DNA of 64,000 bases from Enterobacter chuandaensis (GTDB lineage: Bacteria > Pseudomonadota > Gammaproteobacteria > Enterobacterales > Enterobacteriaceae), in NCBI RefSeq assembly GCF_003594915.1, contig NZ_QZCS01000010.1:90176-154175 (forward strand), in the 5' to 3' direction. The notes beneath the pieces were generated by a model that saw only the letters and a list, made by a program, of their open reading frames with translations, was not told the DNA's origin and ran no database searches. Position 1 is the stretch's first letter, and every line of letters begins with the position of its first letter. Positions 41,361 to 51,157 of this stretch are shown here, in pieces. The translations under genes and the position numbers were made by a program.

Positions 41361-42362
41361 ATGAAAAACCGAAAACTGACGGAAGCCGACGTAACGTCTG
41401 AGTCTGTCTTTATGTTACAGCGCCGCCAGATCCTGAAAATGCTTGGCATCAGCGCCACCGCACTGACGCTCTCTCCAGCAGCACACGCTGACCTGCTCGA
41501 CTGGTTTAAAGGCAACGATCGTCCTAAGGCGCCTTCCGGTGCCCCACTTAACTTTACCAAACCCGCCGAATGGCAAAACACGCTGGCGCTCACGCCGGAA
41601 GATAAGGTCACCGGCTACAACAACTTCTACGAATTTGGTCTGGATAAAGCCGATCCCGCCGCCAATGCCGGCAGCATGAAAACCGATCCGTGGACGCTGA
41701 AAATCGACGGCGAAGTGGCGAAACCGTTGACGCTGGACCACCACGATCTGACCACCCGCTTCCCGCTCGAAGAGCGTATCTATCGCATGCGCTGTGTAGA
41801 GGCCTGGTCGATGGTGGTACCCTGGGTAGGCTTCCCGCTGCATAAGCTACTGGCGATGGTTGAGCCCACCAGCAATGCAAAATACGTCGCCTTCCAGACG
41901 CGCTACGCCCCGGACGAGATGCCGGGTCAGAAGGACCGGTTTATCGGCGGCGGGCTTGATTATCCGTACGTCGAAGGGTTGCGTCTTGATGAAGCCATGC
42001 ATCCCCTTACCCTGCTGACCGTCGGCGTTTACGGTAAGGCGCTCCCGCCGCAGAACGGTGCCCCCATCCGTTTAACCGTGCCGTGGAAATATGGCTTCAA
42101 AGGGATTAAATCTATCGTCAGCATTAAGCTGACCCGCGAGCGTCCGCCAACGACCTGGAACCTGGCGGCCCCGAACGAATATGGTTTCTTCGCCAATGTG
42201 AACCCGCATGTGGATCATCCCCGCTGGTCGCAGGCGACGGAACGCTTTATTGGCTCCGGCGGCGCGCTGGACGTGAAGCGTCAGCCCACGCTGCTGTTTA
42301 ACGGCTATGCAGATGAAGTGGCGTCACTGTATCGTGGTCTCAATTTACGGGAGAACTTCTGA
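41361..42362 (+). CDS. msrP: Protein-methionine-sulfoxide reductase catalytic subunit MsrP
   Basis: Periplasmic molybdopterin enzyme that repairs oxidised methionine in envelope proteins. The 333-residue precursor has a Tat signal with Arg21-Arg22 ([11 protein letters not shown]) cut after about residue 43 (AAHA). The molybdenum-ligand cysteine lies in [14 protein letters not shown] 41361 is favoured over ATG 41346, which lies inside the hairpin's 3' arm and has no site of its own. In E. coli msrPQ sits beside hprRS; here it follows acuI, without that two-component pair. Confidence 0.95.
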   Translation: MKNRKLTEADVTSESVFMLQRRQILKMLGISATALTLSPAAHADLLDWFKGNDRPKAPSGAPLNFTKPAEWQNTLALTPEDKVTGYNNFYEFGLDKADPAANAGSMKTDPWTLKIDGEVAKPLTLDHHDLTTRFPLEERIYRMRCVEAWSMVVPWVGFPLHKLLAMVEPTSNAKYVAFQTRYAPDEMPGQKDRFIGGGLDYPYVEGLRLDEAMHPLTLLTVGVYGKALPPQNGAPIRLTVPWKYGFKGIKSIVSIKLTRERPPTTWNLAAPNEYGFFANVNPHVDHPRWSQATERFIGSGGALDVKRQPTLLFNGYADEVASLYRGLNLRENF

Positions 42363-42962
42363 GTGCGTTTAACGGCAAAGCAGATCGTCTGGCTGAAAGT
42401 GCTGCTGCATTTAGCCGGGATACTTCCTTTTCTCTGGCTGTTCTGGGCGGCCAGTCAGGGGCTCTTTAGCGCCGATCCGGCAAAGGATATCCAGCATTTT
42501 ACGGGTCGGATGGCTCTGAAATTTTTGCTGGCAACCTTGCTCGTCTCGCCGCTGGCGCGCTACGCTAAACAGCCATTATTGATACGCACCCGTCGGCTTT
42601 TGGGGCTATGGTGTTTTGCCTGGGCGACGCTGCACCTTACCAGCTACGCCCTGCTGGAACTGGGAATTAACAATCTGGCGCTGCTTGGCCGCGAACTGGT
42701 GACCAGACCTTATCTGACGCTGGGTATCGTGAGCTGGGTAGTTTTACTGGCGTTAGCGCTGACATCCACGCAATATGCGCAGCGCAAGCTGGGTCGTCGC
42801 TGGCAGTTGCTGCACAACTTCGTCTATCTTGTCGCGATCCTCACCCCCATTCATTATCTGTGGTCGGTGAAGATCCTCTCTCCGCAGCCGGTCCTCTATG
42901 CGCTGGCAGCCGTGGCGCTTTTAGCATGGCGTTATAAGAAGTTCCGCCAGTGGTTGCGATAG
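42363..42962 (+). CDS. msrQ: Haem-binding membrane subunit MsrQ
   Basis: Six-helix haem b protein that passes electrons from the quinone pool or flavin reductase to MsrP. The 199-residue protein begins at a GTG placed directly after the msrP TGA (TGAGTG), implying translational coupling. Conserved membrane histidines are visible, for example in [14 protein letters not shown] and LLHNFVYL. It is slightly shorter than E. coli MsrQ (211). Confidence 0.93.
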   Translation: MRLTAKQIVWLKVLLHLAGILPFLWLFWAASQGLFSADPAKDIQHFTGRMALKFLLATLLVSPLARYAKQPLLIRTRRLLGLWCFAWATLHLTSYALLELGINNLALLGRELVTRPYLTLGIVSWVVLLALALTSTQYAQRKLGRRWQLLHNFVYLVAILTPIHYLWSVKILSPQPVLYALAAVALLAWRYKKFRQWLR

Positions 42963-42998
42963 TTCGCGAAACTGTGCGTTTTCCCGCAGATTACCTCT

Positions 42999-43028
42999 CA
43001 ACCGCAAATCTTTTTTGGATTGCGGTTG
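42999..43028. repeat. Inverted repeat between msrQ and aroQ
   Basis: 9-bp arms CAACCGCAA / TTGCGGTTG around a 12-base loop rich in T. It lies 37 bases after msrQ. No T run follows, so a terminator role is uncertain; it may mark the boundary with the aroQ-accBC transcription unit. Confidence 0.5.
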
Positions 43029-43196
43029 ATAATCTTCCCTGATAAGACCAGTATTTAGCTGCCAAATGCTACGAAATCGTTATAATGTGCGACCTTGGTT
43101 CGCACGACAGCGGTTTTAGGCCTCTGAAAAGGTGACATTTGCGCTTCGACGGTATATTTTGTTTTTTATCCGAAGATCGCAGGAGATAGCGGCATA

Positions 43197-43649
43197 ATGA
43201 CTGATAAGTTCCATATCTTAGTTTTAAATGGACCGAACCTGAACATGCTCGGAACCCGTGAGCCAGAGAAGTACGGCACGCTGACATTGAGCGAAATTGT
43301 TAACCGTCTGGGCACGGAAGCAGCCTCGCTGAATGTGGATTTGGACCATTTTCAGTCAAACGCGGAGTACGCAATCATCGACCGTATTCATCAGGCTAAA
43401 GACACTGTGGACTATATCCTGATCAATCCGGCCGCGTTTACGCACACCAGTGTTGCTATTCGCGACGCACTGCTCGCGGTGAGTATCCCGTTTATCGAGA
43501 TCCACCTGAGTAATGTGCACGCCCGAGAGCCGTTCCGCCACCATTCGTATCTGTCGGATATCGCTGCTGGCGTTATCTGCGGACTGGGCGCAGACGGCTA
43601 TTCATACGCTTTACAGACAGCGGTAAAACGCTTGTCACAATCACACTAA
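43197..43649 (+). CDS. aroQ: 3-dehydroquinate dehydratase, type II
   Basis: Catalyses the third step of the shikimate pathway, dehydroquinate to dehydroshikimate, in the type II dodecameric fold. The 150-residue protein has the signature [18 protein letters not shown] with the catalytic tyrosine, then NPAAFTHTS and [17 protein letters not shown] carrying the catalytic histidine. It is 21 bases upstream of accB and may share its promoter. E. coli K-12 relies on the unrelated type I enzyme AroD and lacks this gene here. Confidence 0.96.
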   Translation: MTDKFHILVLNGPNLNMLGTREPEKYGTLTLSEIVNRLGTEAASLNVDLDHFQSNAEYAIIDRIHQAKDTVDYILINPAAFTHTSVAIRDALLAVSIPFIEIHLSNVHAREPFRHHSYLSDIAAGVICGLGADGYSYALQTAVKRLSQSH

Positions 43650-43670
43650 ACAAGAGTACGGAACCCACTC

Positions 43671-44135
43671 ATGGATATTCGTAAGATTAAAAAACTGATC
43701 GAGCTGGTTGAAGAATCAGGCATCTCCGAACTGGAAATTTCTGAAGGCGAAGAGTCTGTACGCATCAGCCGTGCAGCCCCAGCCGCTAGCTTCCCGGTAA
43801 TGCAGCAAGCTTACGCTGCGCCAGTGCAGCAGCCTGCGCTTTCCGCAGCCGTTGCGCCAGCAGCAGCTGAAGCCGCACCTGCCGCTGCAGCAGAAATCAG
43901 TGGTCACATCGTACGTTCCCCAATGGTTGGTACTTTCTACCGCACCCCGAGCCCGGACGCGAAGGCGTTCATCGAAGTGGGTCAGAAAGTCAACGTAGGC
44001 GATACCCTGTGCATCGTTGAAGCGATGAAAATGATGAACCAGATCGAAGCTGACAAGTCAGGTACTGTGAAAGCGATTCTGGTCGAAAGTGGTCAGCCGG
44101 TTGAATTTGACGAGCCGCTGGTCGTCATCGAGTAA
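43671..44135 (+). CDS. accB: Biotin carboxyl carrier protein of acetyl-CoA carboxylase
   Basis: Carries the biotin that shuttles carboxylate between AccC and AccAD in fatty-acid initiation. The 154-residue protein has an N-terminal helix region (1-35), an alanine-proline linker (about 36-76) and a C-terminal biotinyl domain with biotinylated Lys120 in EAMKMMNQ. It lies upstream of accC with a 10-base gap. In E. coli AccB represses its own operon; no operator can be defined here. Confidence 0.97.
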
Positions 44136-44145
44136 CGAGGCGAAC

Positions 44146-45495
44146 ATGCTGGATAAAATTGTTATCGCCAACCGTGGCGAGATTGCACTGCGTATTCTTC
44201 GTGCCTGTAAAGAACTGGGCATCAAGACCGTGGCCGTGCACTCAAGCGCGGATCGCGATTTAAAACACGTATTGCTGGCGGATGAGACGGTCTGTATTGG
44301 CCCGGCTCCGTCCGTAAAAAGCTATCTGAACATCCCGGCTATCATCAGCGCCGCTGAAATCACCGGCGCGGTGGCAATTCATCCGGGTTATGGTTTCCTC
44401 TCTGAGAACGCCAACTTTGCTGAGCAGGTTGAACGCTCAGGCTTTATCTTCATCGGTCCGAAAGCTGACACCATCCGCCTGATGGGCGACAAAGTGTCTG
44501 CGATCACAGCGATGAAAAAAGCCGGTGTACCAACCGTACCAGGCTCTGACGGCCCTCTGACCGACGACATGGATGCTAACCGTGCTCATGCTAAACGCAT
44601 TGGCTACCCGGTTATCATCAAGGCGTCCGGCGGCGGCGGCGGTCGCGGTATGCGCGTTGTGCGCAGCGATGCTGAACTGGCGCAGTCCATCTCCATGACC
44701 AAAGCAGAAGCGAAAGCCGCTTTCAGCAATGACATGGTGTACATGGAAAAATACCTGGAAAACCCACGTCACATCGAAATTCAGGTGCTGGCTGACGGTC
44801 AGGGTAACGCGATCTATCTGGCAGAACGTGACTGCTCCATGCAGCGTCGTCACCAGAAAGTGGTCGAAGAAGCGCCAGCGCCGGGCATTACCCCGGAACT
44901 GCGTCGCTACATCGGCGAGCGTTGCGCCAAAGCGTGCGTCGACATCGGCTATCGCGGGGCGGGTACCTTTGAGTTCCTGTTCGAAAACGGCGAGTTCTAC
45001 TTCATTGAAATGAACACCCGTATTCAGGTTGAACACCCGGTTACCGAAATGATCACCGGCGTTGACCTGATCAAAGAGCAGCTGCGTATCGCAGCCGGTC
45101 AGCCGCTGTCCATCAAGCAGGAAGAAGTTGTGGTGAAAGGCCATGCGGTAGAGTGCCGTATCAACGCCGAAGACCCGAACACCTTCCTGCCAAGCCCGGG
45201 TAAAATCACGCGTTTCCACGCGCCGGGTGGCTTTGGTGTACGTTGGGAGTCTCATATCTACGCCGGATACACCGTACCGCCGTACTATGACTCAATGATC
45301 GGTAAGCTTATCTGCTACGGCGAAAACCGTGATGTGGCGATTGCCCGCATGAAGAACGCCCTGCAGGAGCTGATCATCGACGGTATCAAAACCAACGTTG
45401 ATCTGCAGATGCGCATTATGAGCGACGAGCACTTCCAGAATGGTGGAACTAACATCCACTACCTGGAGAAAAAACTCGGTCTTAACGAGAAGTAA
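44146..45495 (+). CDS. accC: Biotin carboxylase subunit of acetyl-CoA carboxylase
   Basis: ATP-grasp enzyme that carboxylates biotin on AccB with bicarbonate. The 449-residue protein equals the E. coli length. The glycine-rich ATP loop [14 protein letters not shown] (about 159-172) and the active-site segments [10 protein letters not shown] and RINAEDP are intact. ATG 44146 ([14 protein letters not shown]) has ACGAGG upstream. A strong terminator ends the operon. Confidence 0.98.
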   Translation: MLDKIVIANRGEIALRILRACKELGIKTVAVHSSADRDLKHVLLADETVCIGPAPSVKSYLNIPAIISAAEITGAVAIHPGYGFLSENANFAEQVERSGFIFIGPKADTIRLMGDKVSAITAMKKAGVPTVPGSDGPLTDDMDANRAHAKRIGYPVIIKASGGGGGRGMRVVRSDAELAQSISMTKAEAKAAFSNDMVYMEKYLENPRHIEIQVLADGQGNAIYLAERDCSMQRRHQKVVEEAPAPGITPELRRYIGERCAKACVDIGYRGAGTFEFLFENGEFYFIEMNTRIQVEHPVTEMITGVDLIKEQLRIAAGQPLSIKQEEVVVKGHAVECRINAEDPNTFLPSPGKITRFHAPGGFGVRWESHIYAGYTVPPYYDSMIGKLICYGENRDVAIARMKNALQELIIDGIKTNVDLQMRIMSDEHFQNGGTNIHYLEKKLGLNEK

Positions 45496-45510
45496 GACTG
45501 CTCTCACGCG

Positions 45511-45536
45511 AAAAGGCCGGATAATCCGGCCTTTTT
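45511..45536 (+). terminator. Terminator of the aroQ-accBC unit
   Basis: Stem AAAAGGCCGGA / TCCGGCCTTTT with a 3-base loop and six T, 15 bases after accC. Confidence 0.95.
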
Positions 45537-45603
45537 TATTTCTGGGGATCGCCACGCCCCATCATGTACAATCCCCGCTTTCTGCATCCACAAGGGACAA
45601 AAA

Positions 45604-45846
45604 ATGGACAAACGTTTTGTTCAGGCCCATAAAGAAGCGCGCTGGGCGCTGTGGCTGACCCTTCTCTATCTTGCCGCATGGTTAGTAACTGCTTACTTAC
45701 CTGACTCCGCTATTGGCATCACCGGCCTGCCGCACTGGTTCGAAATGGCCTGCCTGCTGGTACCGCTGGTGTTTATTCTGCTGTGCTGGGCAATGGTGAA
45801 ATTCATCTATCGCGATATTCCGCTGGAGGACGATGATGCAGCTTGA
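45604..45846 (+). CDS. yhdT: YhdT family membrane protein (DUF997)
   Basis: An 80-residue inner-membrane protein with two predicted helices (about 16-34 and 46-70), always found beside panF, with which it overlaps by 11 bases. Function is unknown; an accessory role for the pantothenate transporter is plausible from the fixed pairing. Confidence 0.93.
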   Translation: MDKRFVQAHKEARWALWLTLLYLAAWLVTAYLPDSAIGITGLPHWFEMACLLVPLVFILLCWAMVKFIYRDIPLEDDDAA

Positions 45847-47287
45847 AGTCATTCTGCCGCTTGTCGCATACCTGCTGATCGTGTTTGGTTTGTCCATTTA
45901 TGCCATGCGTAAAAGGGCGACCGGCGCTTTTCTGAATGAGTATTTCCTCGGCAGCCGGTCGATGGGCGGCGTTGTACTGGCGATGACGCTGACCGCCACC
46001 TATATCAGCGCCAGCTCGTTTATTGGCGGTCCCGGTGCGGCCTACAAATACGGGTTAGGCTGGGTATTGCTGGCCATGATCCAGCTGCCCGCCGTCTGGC
46101 TCTCGCTCGGTATTCTTGGTAAGAAATTTGCCATCCTGGCGCGCCGCTATAACGCCGTCACGCTCAACGATATGCTGTTTGCCCGCTACCGCAGTCGCTT
46201 GCTGGTGTGGCTGGCGAGCTTAAGCCTGCTGGTGGCCTTTATTGGCGCGATGACGGTACAGTTTATCGGTGGGGCTCGCCTGCTGGAAACGGCGGCCGGG
46301 ATCCCCTACGAGACAGGCTTGCTCATCTTCGGGGTAAGCATTGCGCTATACACCGCGTTTGGCGGGTTCCGCGCCAGCGTACTGAACGATACGCTGCAGG
46401 GAATGGTCATGCTCATCGGCACGATCGTTCTGCTGGTGGGGATTGTTCATGCGGCTGGCGGCCTCAGTCATGCCGTGGAAACTCTGGAAGCGATTGACCC
46501 GAAACTGGTTTCACCGCAGGGCGCGGATGACATCCTTTCTCCGACGTTTATGACGTCGTTCTGGGTGCTGGTCTGCTTCGGGGTGATTGGCCTGCCGCAT
46601 ACCGCCGTGCGCTGCATCTCCTATAAAGACAGCAAAGCCGTTCACAAAGGGATCATTATCGGGACGATAGTGGTCGCGGTTCTGATGTTTGGTATGCACC
46701 TGGCGGGTGCGCTGGGGCGTGCGGTGATCCCTGACCTTACCGTACCGGATCTGGTGATCCCGACGCTGATGGTCAAAGTGCTGCCGCCCTTCGCCGCAGG
46801 GATTTTCCTCGCGGCGCCAATGGCGGCGATTATGTCGACCATTAACGCCCAGTTACTGCAAAGTTCCGCTACGATCATTAAAGATCTCTACCTGAATCTG
46901 CGCCCTGAGCAGGTTGAAAATGAACGACGCCTGAAGCGGATGTCAGCCGTCATTACCCTGGTGTTAGGGGCACTGCTGCTGCTGGCCGCATGGCGTCCGC
47001 CGGAGATGATCATCTGGCTGAACCTGCTTGCGTTTGGCGGCCTTGAAGCCGTTTTCCTGTGGCCGCTGGTATTGGGTCTCTATTGGGAACGCGCCAATGC
47101 TGCTGGCGCGCTGAGCGCGATGATTGTTGGCGGCGTGCTTTACGCTGTGCTCGCAACGTTTAAAATCCAGTACCTGGGCTTCCATCCGATTGTGCCTTCG
47201 TTGCTGCTAAGTTTACTGGCATTTGTGGTGGGGAACCGTTTCGGCCAGCCCGCCCCACAAACCGCTATGATTTCTACTGATAAATAA
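45836..47287 (+). CDS. panF: Sodium/pantothenate symporter PanF
   Basis: Solute:sodium symporter family transporter that imports pantothenate, the CoA precursor. The 483-residue protein has about 13 membrane helices and the family motif [13 protein letters not shown]. Two adjacent ATG codons exist; 45836 (MQLEVILPL) leaves 6 bases after GGAGG and fits the E. coli length, while 45833 leaves only 3. Translation is probably coupled to yhdT. Confidence 0.96.
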   Translation: MQLEVILPLVAYLLIVFGLSIYAMRKRATGAFLNEYFLGSRSMGGVVLAMTLTATYISASSFIGGPGAAYKYGLGWVLLAMIQLPAVWLSLGILGKKFAILARRYNAVTLNDMLFARYRSRLLVWLASLSLLVAFIGAMTVQFIGGARLLETAAGIPYETGLLIFGVSIALYTAFGGFRASVLNDTLQGMVMLIGTIVLLVGIVHAAGGLSHAVETLEAIDPKLVSPQGADDILSPTFMTSFWVLVCFGVIGLPHTAVRCISYKDSKAVHKGIIIGTIVVAVLMFGMHLAGALGRAVIPDLTVPDLVIPTLMVKVLPPFAAGIFLAAPMAAIMSTINAQLLQSSATIIKDLYLNLRPEQVENERRLKRMSAVITLVLGALLLLAAWRPPEMIIWLNLLAFGGLEAVFLWPLVLGLYWERANAAGALSAMIVGGVLYAVLATFKIQYLGFHPIVPSLLLSLLAFVVGNRFGQPAPQTAMISTDK

Positions 47288-47298
47288 AGAGTTTTGCC

Positions 47299-48180
47299 AT
47301 GCCGTGGATCCAACTAAAACTGAACACAACCGGCGCGAACGCCGAAGAGCTGAGCGATGCGCTGATGGAGGCCGGCTCTGTCTCCATTACCTTCCAGGAC
47401 ACGCATGACACGCCGGTGTTTGAGCCGCTGCCGGGCGAAACGCGCCTGTGGGGTGACACTGACGTTATCGGTCTGTTTGATGCCGAAACCGACATGAAAG
47501 AGGTCGTCGCTATTCTGGAAAACCATCCCCTGCTGGGCGCAGGTTTTGTGCACAAAATCGAGCAGCTGGAAGACAAGGACTGGGAACGCGAGTGGATGGA
47601 TAATTTCCACCCGATGCAGTTCGGCAAACGTCTGTGGATTTGTCCTAGCTGGCGCGATGTACCGGATGAAAATGCCGTCAACGTAATGCTTGACCCAGGC
47701 CTGGCGTTTGGCACCGGCACCCACCCAACCACCTCTCTGTGCCTGCAGTGGCTGGACGGTCTGGATCTGGAAGGTAAGACGGTGATCGACTTCGGATGCG
47801 GCTCCGGGATCCTCGCAATTGCCGCCCTGAAACTGGGCGCGGCGAAAGCCATCGGGATCGATATCGATCCGCAGGCCATTCAGGCCAGCCGCGATAATGC
47901 CGAGCGAAACGGCGTTTCCGATCGCCTGGAGCTATATCTGCCGGATGCGCAGCCAGAAGCCATGAAAGCCGATGTGGTGGTCGCAAACATTCTCGCGGGC
48001 CCGCTGCGTGAACTTGCGCCATTAATCAGCGTGCTGCCCGTTGAGGGCGGTCTGCTGGGGCTTTCCGGCATCCTGGCAAGCCAGGCGGAGAGCGTTTGCG
48101 AAGCCTACGCCGACCTTTTCGCTCTCGACCCGGTTGTAGAGAAAGAAGAGTGGTGCCGTATTACCGGTCGTAAAAAATAA
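47299..48180 (+). CDS. prmA: Ribosomal protein L11 methyltransferase
   Basis: Trimethylates several amino groups of ribosomal protein L11 using S-adenosylmethionine. The 293-residue protein has an N-terminal L11-binding domain, a linker (about 55-100) and a C-terminal Rossmann-like domain with the AdoMet motif [15 protein letters not shown], then the NILAGPL active-site loop. It follows panF by 11 bases. Confidence 0.97.
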   Translation: MPWIQLKLNTTGANAEELSDALMEAGSVSITFQDTHDTPVFEPLPGETRLWGDTDVIGLFDAETDMKEVVAILENHPLLGAGFVHKIEQLEDKDWEREWMDNFHPMQFGKRLWICPSWRDVPDENAVNVMLDPGLAFGTGTHPTTSLCLQWLDGLDLEGKTVIDFGCGSGILAIAALKLGAAKAIGIDIDPQAIQASRDNAERNGVSDRLELYLPDAQPEAMKADVVVANILAGPLRELAPLISVLPVEGGLLGLSGILASQAESVCEAYADLFALDPVVEKEEWCRITGRKK

Positions 48181-48186
48181 GTATTT

Positions 48187-48208
48187 GGCGTGGTCCTCTG
48201 ACCACGCC
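48187..48208 (+). terminator. Terminator after prmA
   Basis: Perfect 9-bp stem GGCGTGGTC / GACCACGCC with loop CTCT, starting 6 bases after prmA. The following tract (TCCTCCCCTC) is pyrimidine-rich but poor in T. Confidence 0.65.
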
Positions 48209-48318
48209 TCCTCCCCTCTAATATTCCTCCCGCCCTTTGCCTGCCTCCGGTAAAATAACCACACAAATCATATTGATAAATTTTGGTTTGGATAATAAAA
48301 ATTCACAGGAAGAATATT

Positions 48319-49059
48319 ATGAAACACGTTTATAGCAAGGCAGCGCTGCTGGCGCTCGGCATCATCTCGGCATCAGCATACGCATCACACTGGAGCTACA
48401 AAGGAGAAGGTTCACCGGAGCACTGGGGAGAACTGGATGAGACATACAAAACCTGTCAAAGCGGAATGTACCAGTCTCCGATTGATATTGATTCGACCGC
48501 TAACGCCCACCTTTCCCCGCTGCAAACGCACTACATTGATGGCCCTGTGACGCTGACAAACAATGGCCATACCATTCAGGCAAGCGAACAGACTGACACC
48601 CGCGACACCATCACGCTGGATAAGCAAACCTGGACGTTACAGCAGTTCCACTTCCACGCACCGAGCGAAAATACCGTGCATGGCAAGCATTACGCGATGG
48701 AAATGCACCTTGTGCATAAAAATACGAAGGGAGAGCTGGTTGTTGTTGCGGTCATGTTCGACAAAGGGGCAGAGAACCGTGAGCTTGATAAACTGTGGAG
48801 CGTTATGCCTCAGCAGGCTGATCTGAACGTCTCCATCAAACAGGATCTCAATCTGAACACGTTGCTGCCGAAAGATAAAACGTACTGGCGCTTTAGCGGC
48901 TCGCTGACCACGCCACCCTGTTCGGAAGGCGTGACCTGGATTGTGCTTAAGCATCCTCTGACCGTGTCTGCCGAGCAACTCGAGAAATTCACCCACACAA
49001 TGCATCACGATAATAACCGTCCGGTACAGTCCCTTCATGGTCGTGTTGTCGTCGAATAA
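48319..49059 (+). CDS. Periplasmic alpha-carbonic anhydrase
   Basis: Zinc enzyme interconverting CO2 and bicarbonate. The 246-residue precursor has a signal peptide (about 1-22, cut after SAYA). Zinc ligands are His111 and His113 (QFHFHAPSE) and His130 (MEMHLVH). Cys46 and Cys201 (TTPPCSEG) are placed for the usual disulfide, so the enzyme should fold in the periplasm. ATG 48319 follows AGGAAG; a longer frame from 48283 lacks a site and spoils the signal. It is inserted between prmA and dusB, which are adjacent in E. coli, and appears to be a single-gene unit. Confidence 0.92.
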   Translation: MKHVYSKAALLALGIISASAYASHWSYKGEGSPEHWGELDETYKTCQSGMYQSPIDIDSTANAHLSPLQTHYIDGPVTLTNNGHTIQASEQTDTRDTITLDKQTWTLQQFHFHAPSENTVHGKHYAMEMHLVHKNTKGELVVVAVMFDKGAENRELDKLWSVMPQQADLNVSIKQDLNLNTLLPKDKTYWRFSGSLTTPPCSEGVTWIVLKHPLTVSAEQLEKFTHTMHHDNNRPVQSLHGRVVVE

Positions 49060-49389
49060 CGACTATTTTTTGTCCTGACATCATGTTCTAAAATGCGACG
49101 CAGATCGCAAAGAAGTGGGGAAATCTGCTGCTAAAAACAGCAGATTATCCCGCTCATGTGTCGCATTTATTCAGAATTGATGAGAAGTTACGGGAAATTG
49201 TAAGCGCACATAAAATAACCATCACCGCATAACCCAATGATTTAAATAATGAATAATTTTAAACAGAAAGACTGTGCGGCGATTCCTTGATCTACAACAG
49301 TGGATTGTTCAAAGTTTGGCCTTTCATCTCGTGCAAAAAATGCGTAATATACGCCGCCTTGCAGTCACAGTATGGTCATTTCTTAACTC
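49060..49389. promoter_or_regulatory. Carbonic anhydrase-dusB intergenic region with the fis operon promoter
   Basis: A 330-base AT-rich spacer. The last 70 bases hold the fis operon promoter (49322-49350). In E. coli the upstream part carries Fis and IHF sites; the AT-rich tracts here (for example around 49200-49260) would allow this, but I cannot call sites by eye. A pair of short inverted AGCAGATT-like repeats near 49125-49150 was noted (CTGCTGCTAAAAACAGCAG) and could be the 3' hairpin of the anhydrase mRNA. Confidence 0.65.
49322..49350 (+). promoter_or_regulatory. Promoter of the dusB-fis operon
   Basis: -35 TTTCAT (49322-49327), 17-base spacer, -10 TAATAT (49345-49350), followed by a GC-rich discriminator ACGCCGCC. 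These are the hallmarks of the stringently and growth-rate controlled E. coli fis promoter. Predicted transcription start is near 49357, giving a leader of about 32 bases. Confidence 0.8.
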
Positions 49390-50355
49390 ATGCGCATCGG
49401 ACACCACCAGCTTAGAAATCGCCTGATCGCAGCCCCAATGGCAGGTATTACCGACCGGCCGTTCAGGACGCTGTGCTATGAGATGGGAGCCGGTTTAACC
49501 GTATCCGAGATGATGTCGTCTAACCCGCAGGTCTGGGAAAGCGACAAATCCCGCCTTCGGATGGTGCACATTGATGAACCAGGTATTCGCACCGTGCAAA
49601 TTGCCGGAAGCGTCCCTGAAGAGATGGCAGATGCCGCGCGTATTAACGTGGAAAGTGGCGCCCAGATTATTGATATCAATATGGGTTGCCCGGCCAAAAA
49701 GGTGAATCGCAAGCTTGCAGGTTCAGCCCTTCTGCAATACCCCGACCAGGTGAAAGCTATCCTGACGGCGGTTGTCAGCGCAGTGGACGTTCCTGTTACG
49801 TTAAAGATTCGCACGGGTTGGTCGCCGGAACACCGTAACTGTGTAGAGATTGCCCAACTGGCCGAAGACTGTGGCATTCAGGCCCTGACCATCCATGGAC
49901 GCACTCGCGCCTGTTTGTTCAATGGTGAAGCTGAATACGACAGCATTCGGGCAGTTAAGCAGAAGGTTTCCATTCCGATTATCGCGAATGGCGACATAAC
50001 TGACCCGCTTAAAGCCAGGGCTGTACTCGACTATACGGGAGCTGATGCTCTGATGATAGGACGTGCAGCTCAGGGAAGACCCTGGATCTTCCGGGAAATC
50101 CAGCATTATCTGGACACTGGGGAGCTGCTTGCCCCGCTGCCACTGGCAGAGGTAAAGCGCTTGCTTTGTTCGCATGTTCGGGAACTGCATGACCATTACG
50201 GTCAGGCAAAAGGGTACCGAATTGCGCGTAAACACGTCTCCTGGTATCTCCAGGAGCACGCTCCAGATGACCAGTTTCGGCGCACATTCAACGCCATTGA
50301 GGATGCCAGCGAACAGCTGGAGGCGTTGGAGGCATACTTCGAAAATCTTGCGTAA
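49390..50355 (+). CDS. dusB: tRNA-dihydrouridine synthase B
   Basis: FMN-dependent enzyme that reduces U17 to dihydrouridine in tRNA. It has 321 residues as in E. coli: an N-terminal TIM-barrel with catalytic Cys100 in [13 protein letters not shown], and a C-terminal helical tRNA-recognition domain. It is the first gene of the dusB-fis operon and the gap to fis is 23 bases. The start lacks a strong ribosome site, consistent with low expression relative to fis. Confidence 0.97.
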   Translation: MRIGHHQLRNRLIAAPMAGITDRPFRTLCYEMGAGLTVSEMMSSNPQVWESDKSRLRMVHIDEPGIRTVQIAGSVPEEMADAARINVESGAQIIDINMGCPAKKVNRKLAGSALLQYPDQVKAILTAVVSAVDVPVTLKIRTGWSPEHRNCVEIAQLAEDCGIQALTIHGRTRACLFNGEAEYDSIRAVKQKVSIPIIANGDITDPLKARAVLDYTGADALMIGRAAQGRPWIFREIQHYLDTGELLAPLPLAEVKRLLCSHVRELHDHYGQAKGYRIARKHVSWYLQEHAPDDQFRRTFNAIEDASEQLEALEAYFENLA

Positions 50356-50378
50356 TGAAATAAAGAGCTGACAGAACT

Positions 50379-50675
50379 ATGTTCGAACAACGCGTAAATT
50401 CTGACGTACTGACCGTTTCTACCGTTAACTCTCAGGATCAGGTAACTCAAAAGCCCCTGCGTGACTCGGTTAAACAGGCACTGAAGAACTATTTTGCTCA
50501 ACTGAACGGTCAGGATGTTAATGACCTGTATGAGCTGGTACTGGCTGAAGTTGAACAGCCACTGTTGGACATGGTGATGCAATACACCCGCGGTAACCAG
50601 ACCCGCGCTGCGCTGATGATGGGTATCAACCGTGGTACTCTGCGTAAGAAACTGAAAAAATACGGCATGAACTGA
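50379..50675 (+). CDS. fis: DNA-binding protein Fis
   Basis: Nucleoid-associated homodimer abundant in early growth, controlling rRNA and many other promoters. The 98-residue sequence appears identical or nearly so to E. coli Fis: an N-terminal beta-hairpin arm, dimer helices, and the C-terminal helix-turn-helix [24 protein letters not shown]. Followed by a terminator; the yhdJ methylase gene that follows in E. coli is absent. Confidence 0.98.
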
Positions 50676-50700
50676 TTTCGATTAGCGAAATGCTTGTTTA

Positions 50701-50736
50701 AAAAGGCGCTACCTGGCATGGGGATGCGCCTTTTTT
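50701..50736 (+). terminator. Terminator of the dusB-fis operon
   Basis: Stem AAAAGGCGC / GCGCCTTTT with a 16-base internal loop region and a T6 tract, 25 bases after fis. Confidence 0.88.
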
Positions 50737-50854
50737 ATTATCCGCTCCCGTCACCGTCAACGCTTTGTAAACCTTCCCTTATCCCGCTTTTAAACCGCGG
50801 CTTTTCGTGTATATTTCCACCACTTCAGTGGCTCTCTTCTCGCGGAATGACACA

Positions 50855-51019
50855 ATGATTCGTAAATACTGGTGGCTGGTTGTCTTTGCAATCTCCGTTT
50901 TCCTTTTCGATGCCCTCCTGATGCAGTGGATTGAACTGATGAGCACCGAAACCGACAAGTGCCGCAATATGAACTCCGTCAATCCGCTGAAATTAGTGAA
51001 CTGTTCAGAACTCGATTGA
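50855..51019 (+). CDS. yhdU: YhdU family small membrane protein (DUF2556)
   Basis: A 54-residue protein with one N-terminal membrane helix (about 5-26; YWWLVVFAISVFLFDALLM) and a conserved polar tail (STETDKCRNMNSVNPLKLVNCSELD) with two cysteines. Function unknown. I took ATG 50855 (MIRKYWW), with GGAAT upstream; the frame stays open to 50807 but that start has no site. The tail sequence is the family hallmark. Confidence 0.82.
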   Translation: MIRKYWWLVVFAISVFLFDALLMQWIELMSTETDKCRNMNSVNPLKLVNCSELD

Positions 51020-51157
51020 CTCCCCCACGTCGCTGCCACCCCGTTATTACCCACTAAAAACGGGGATTTAAATCCCTTTGAGCCGTTCCCTGACGGTGAT
51101 AATGTCTCGCCCTTCTCAACCGCTCTTGCGTAACATCACACTCGAGTAGAACTGTCC

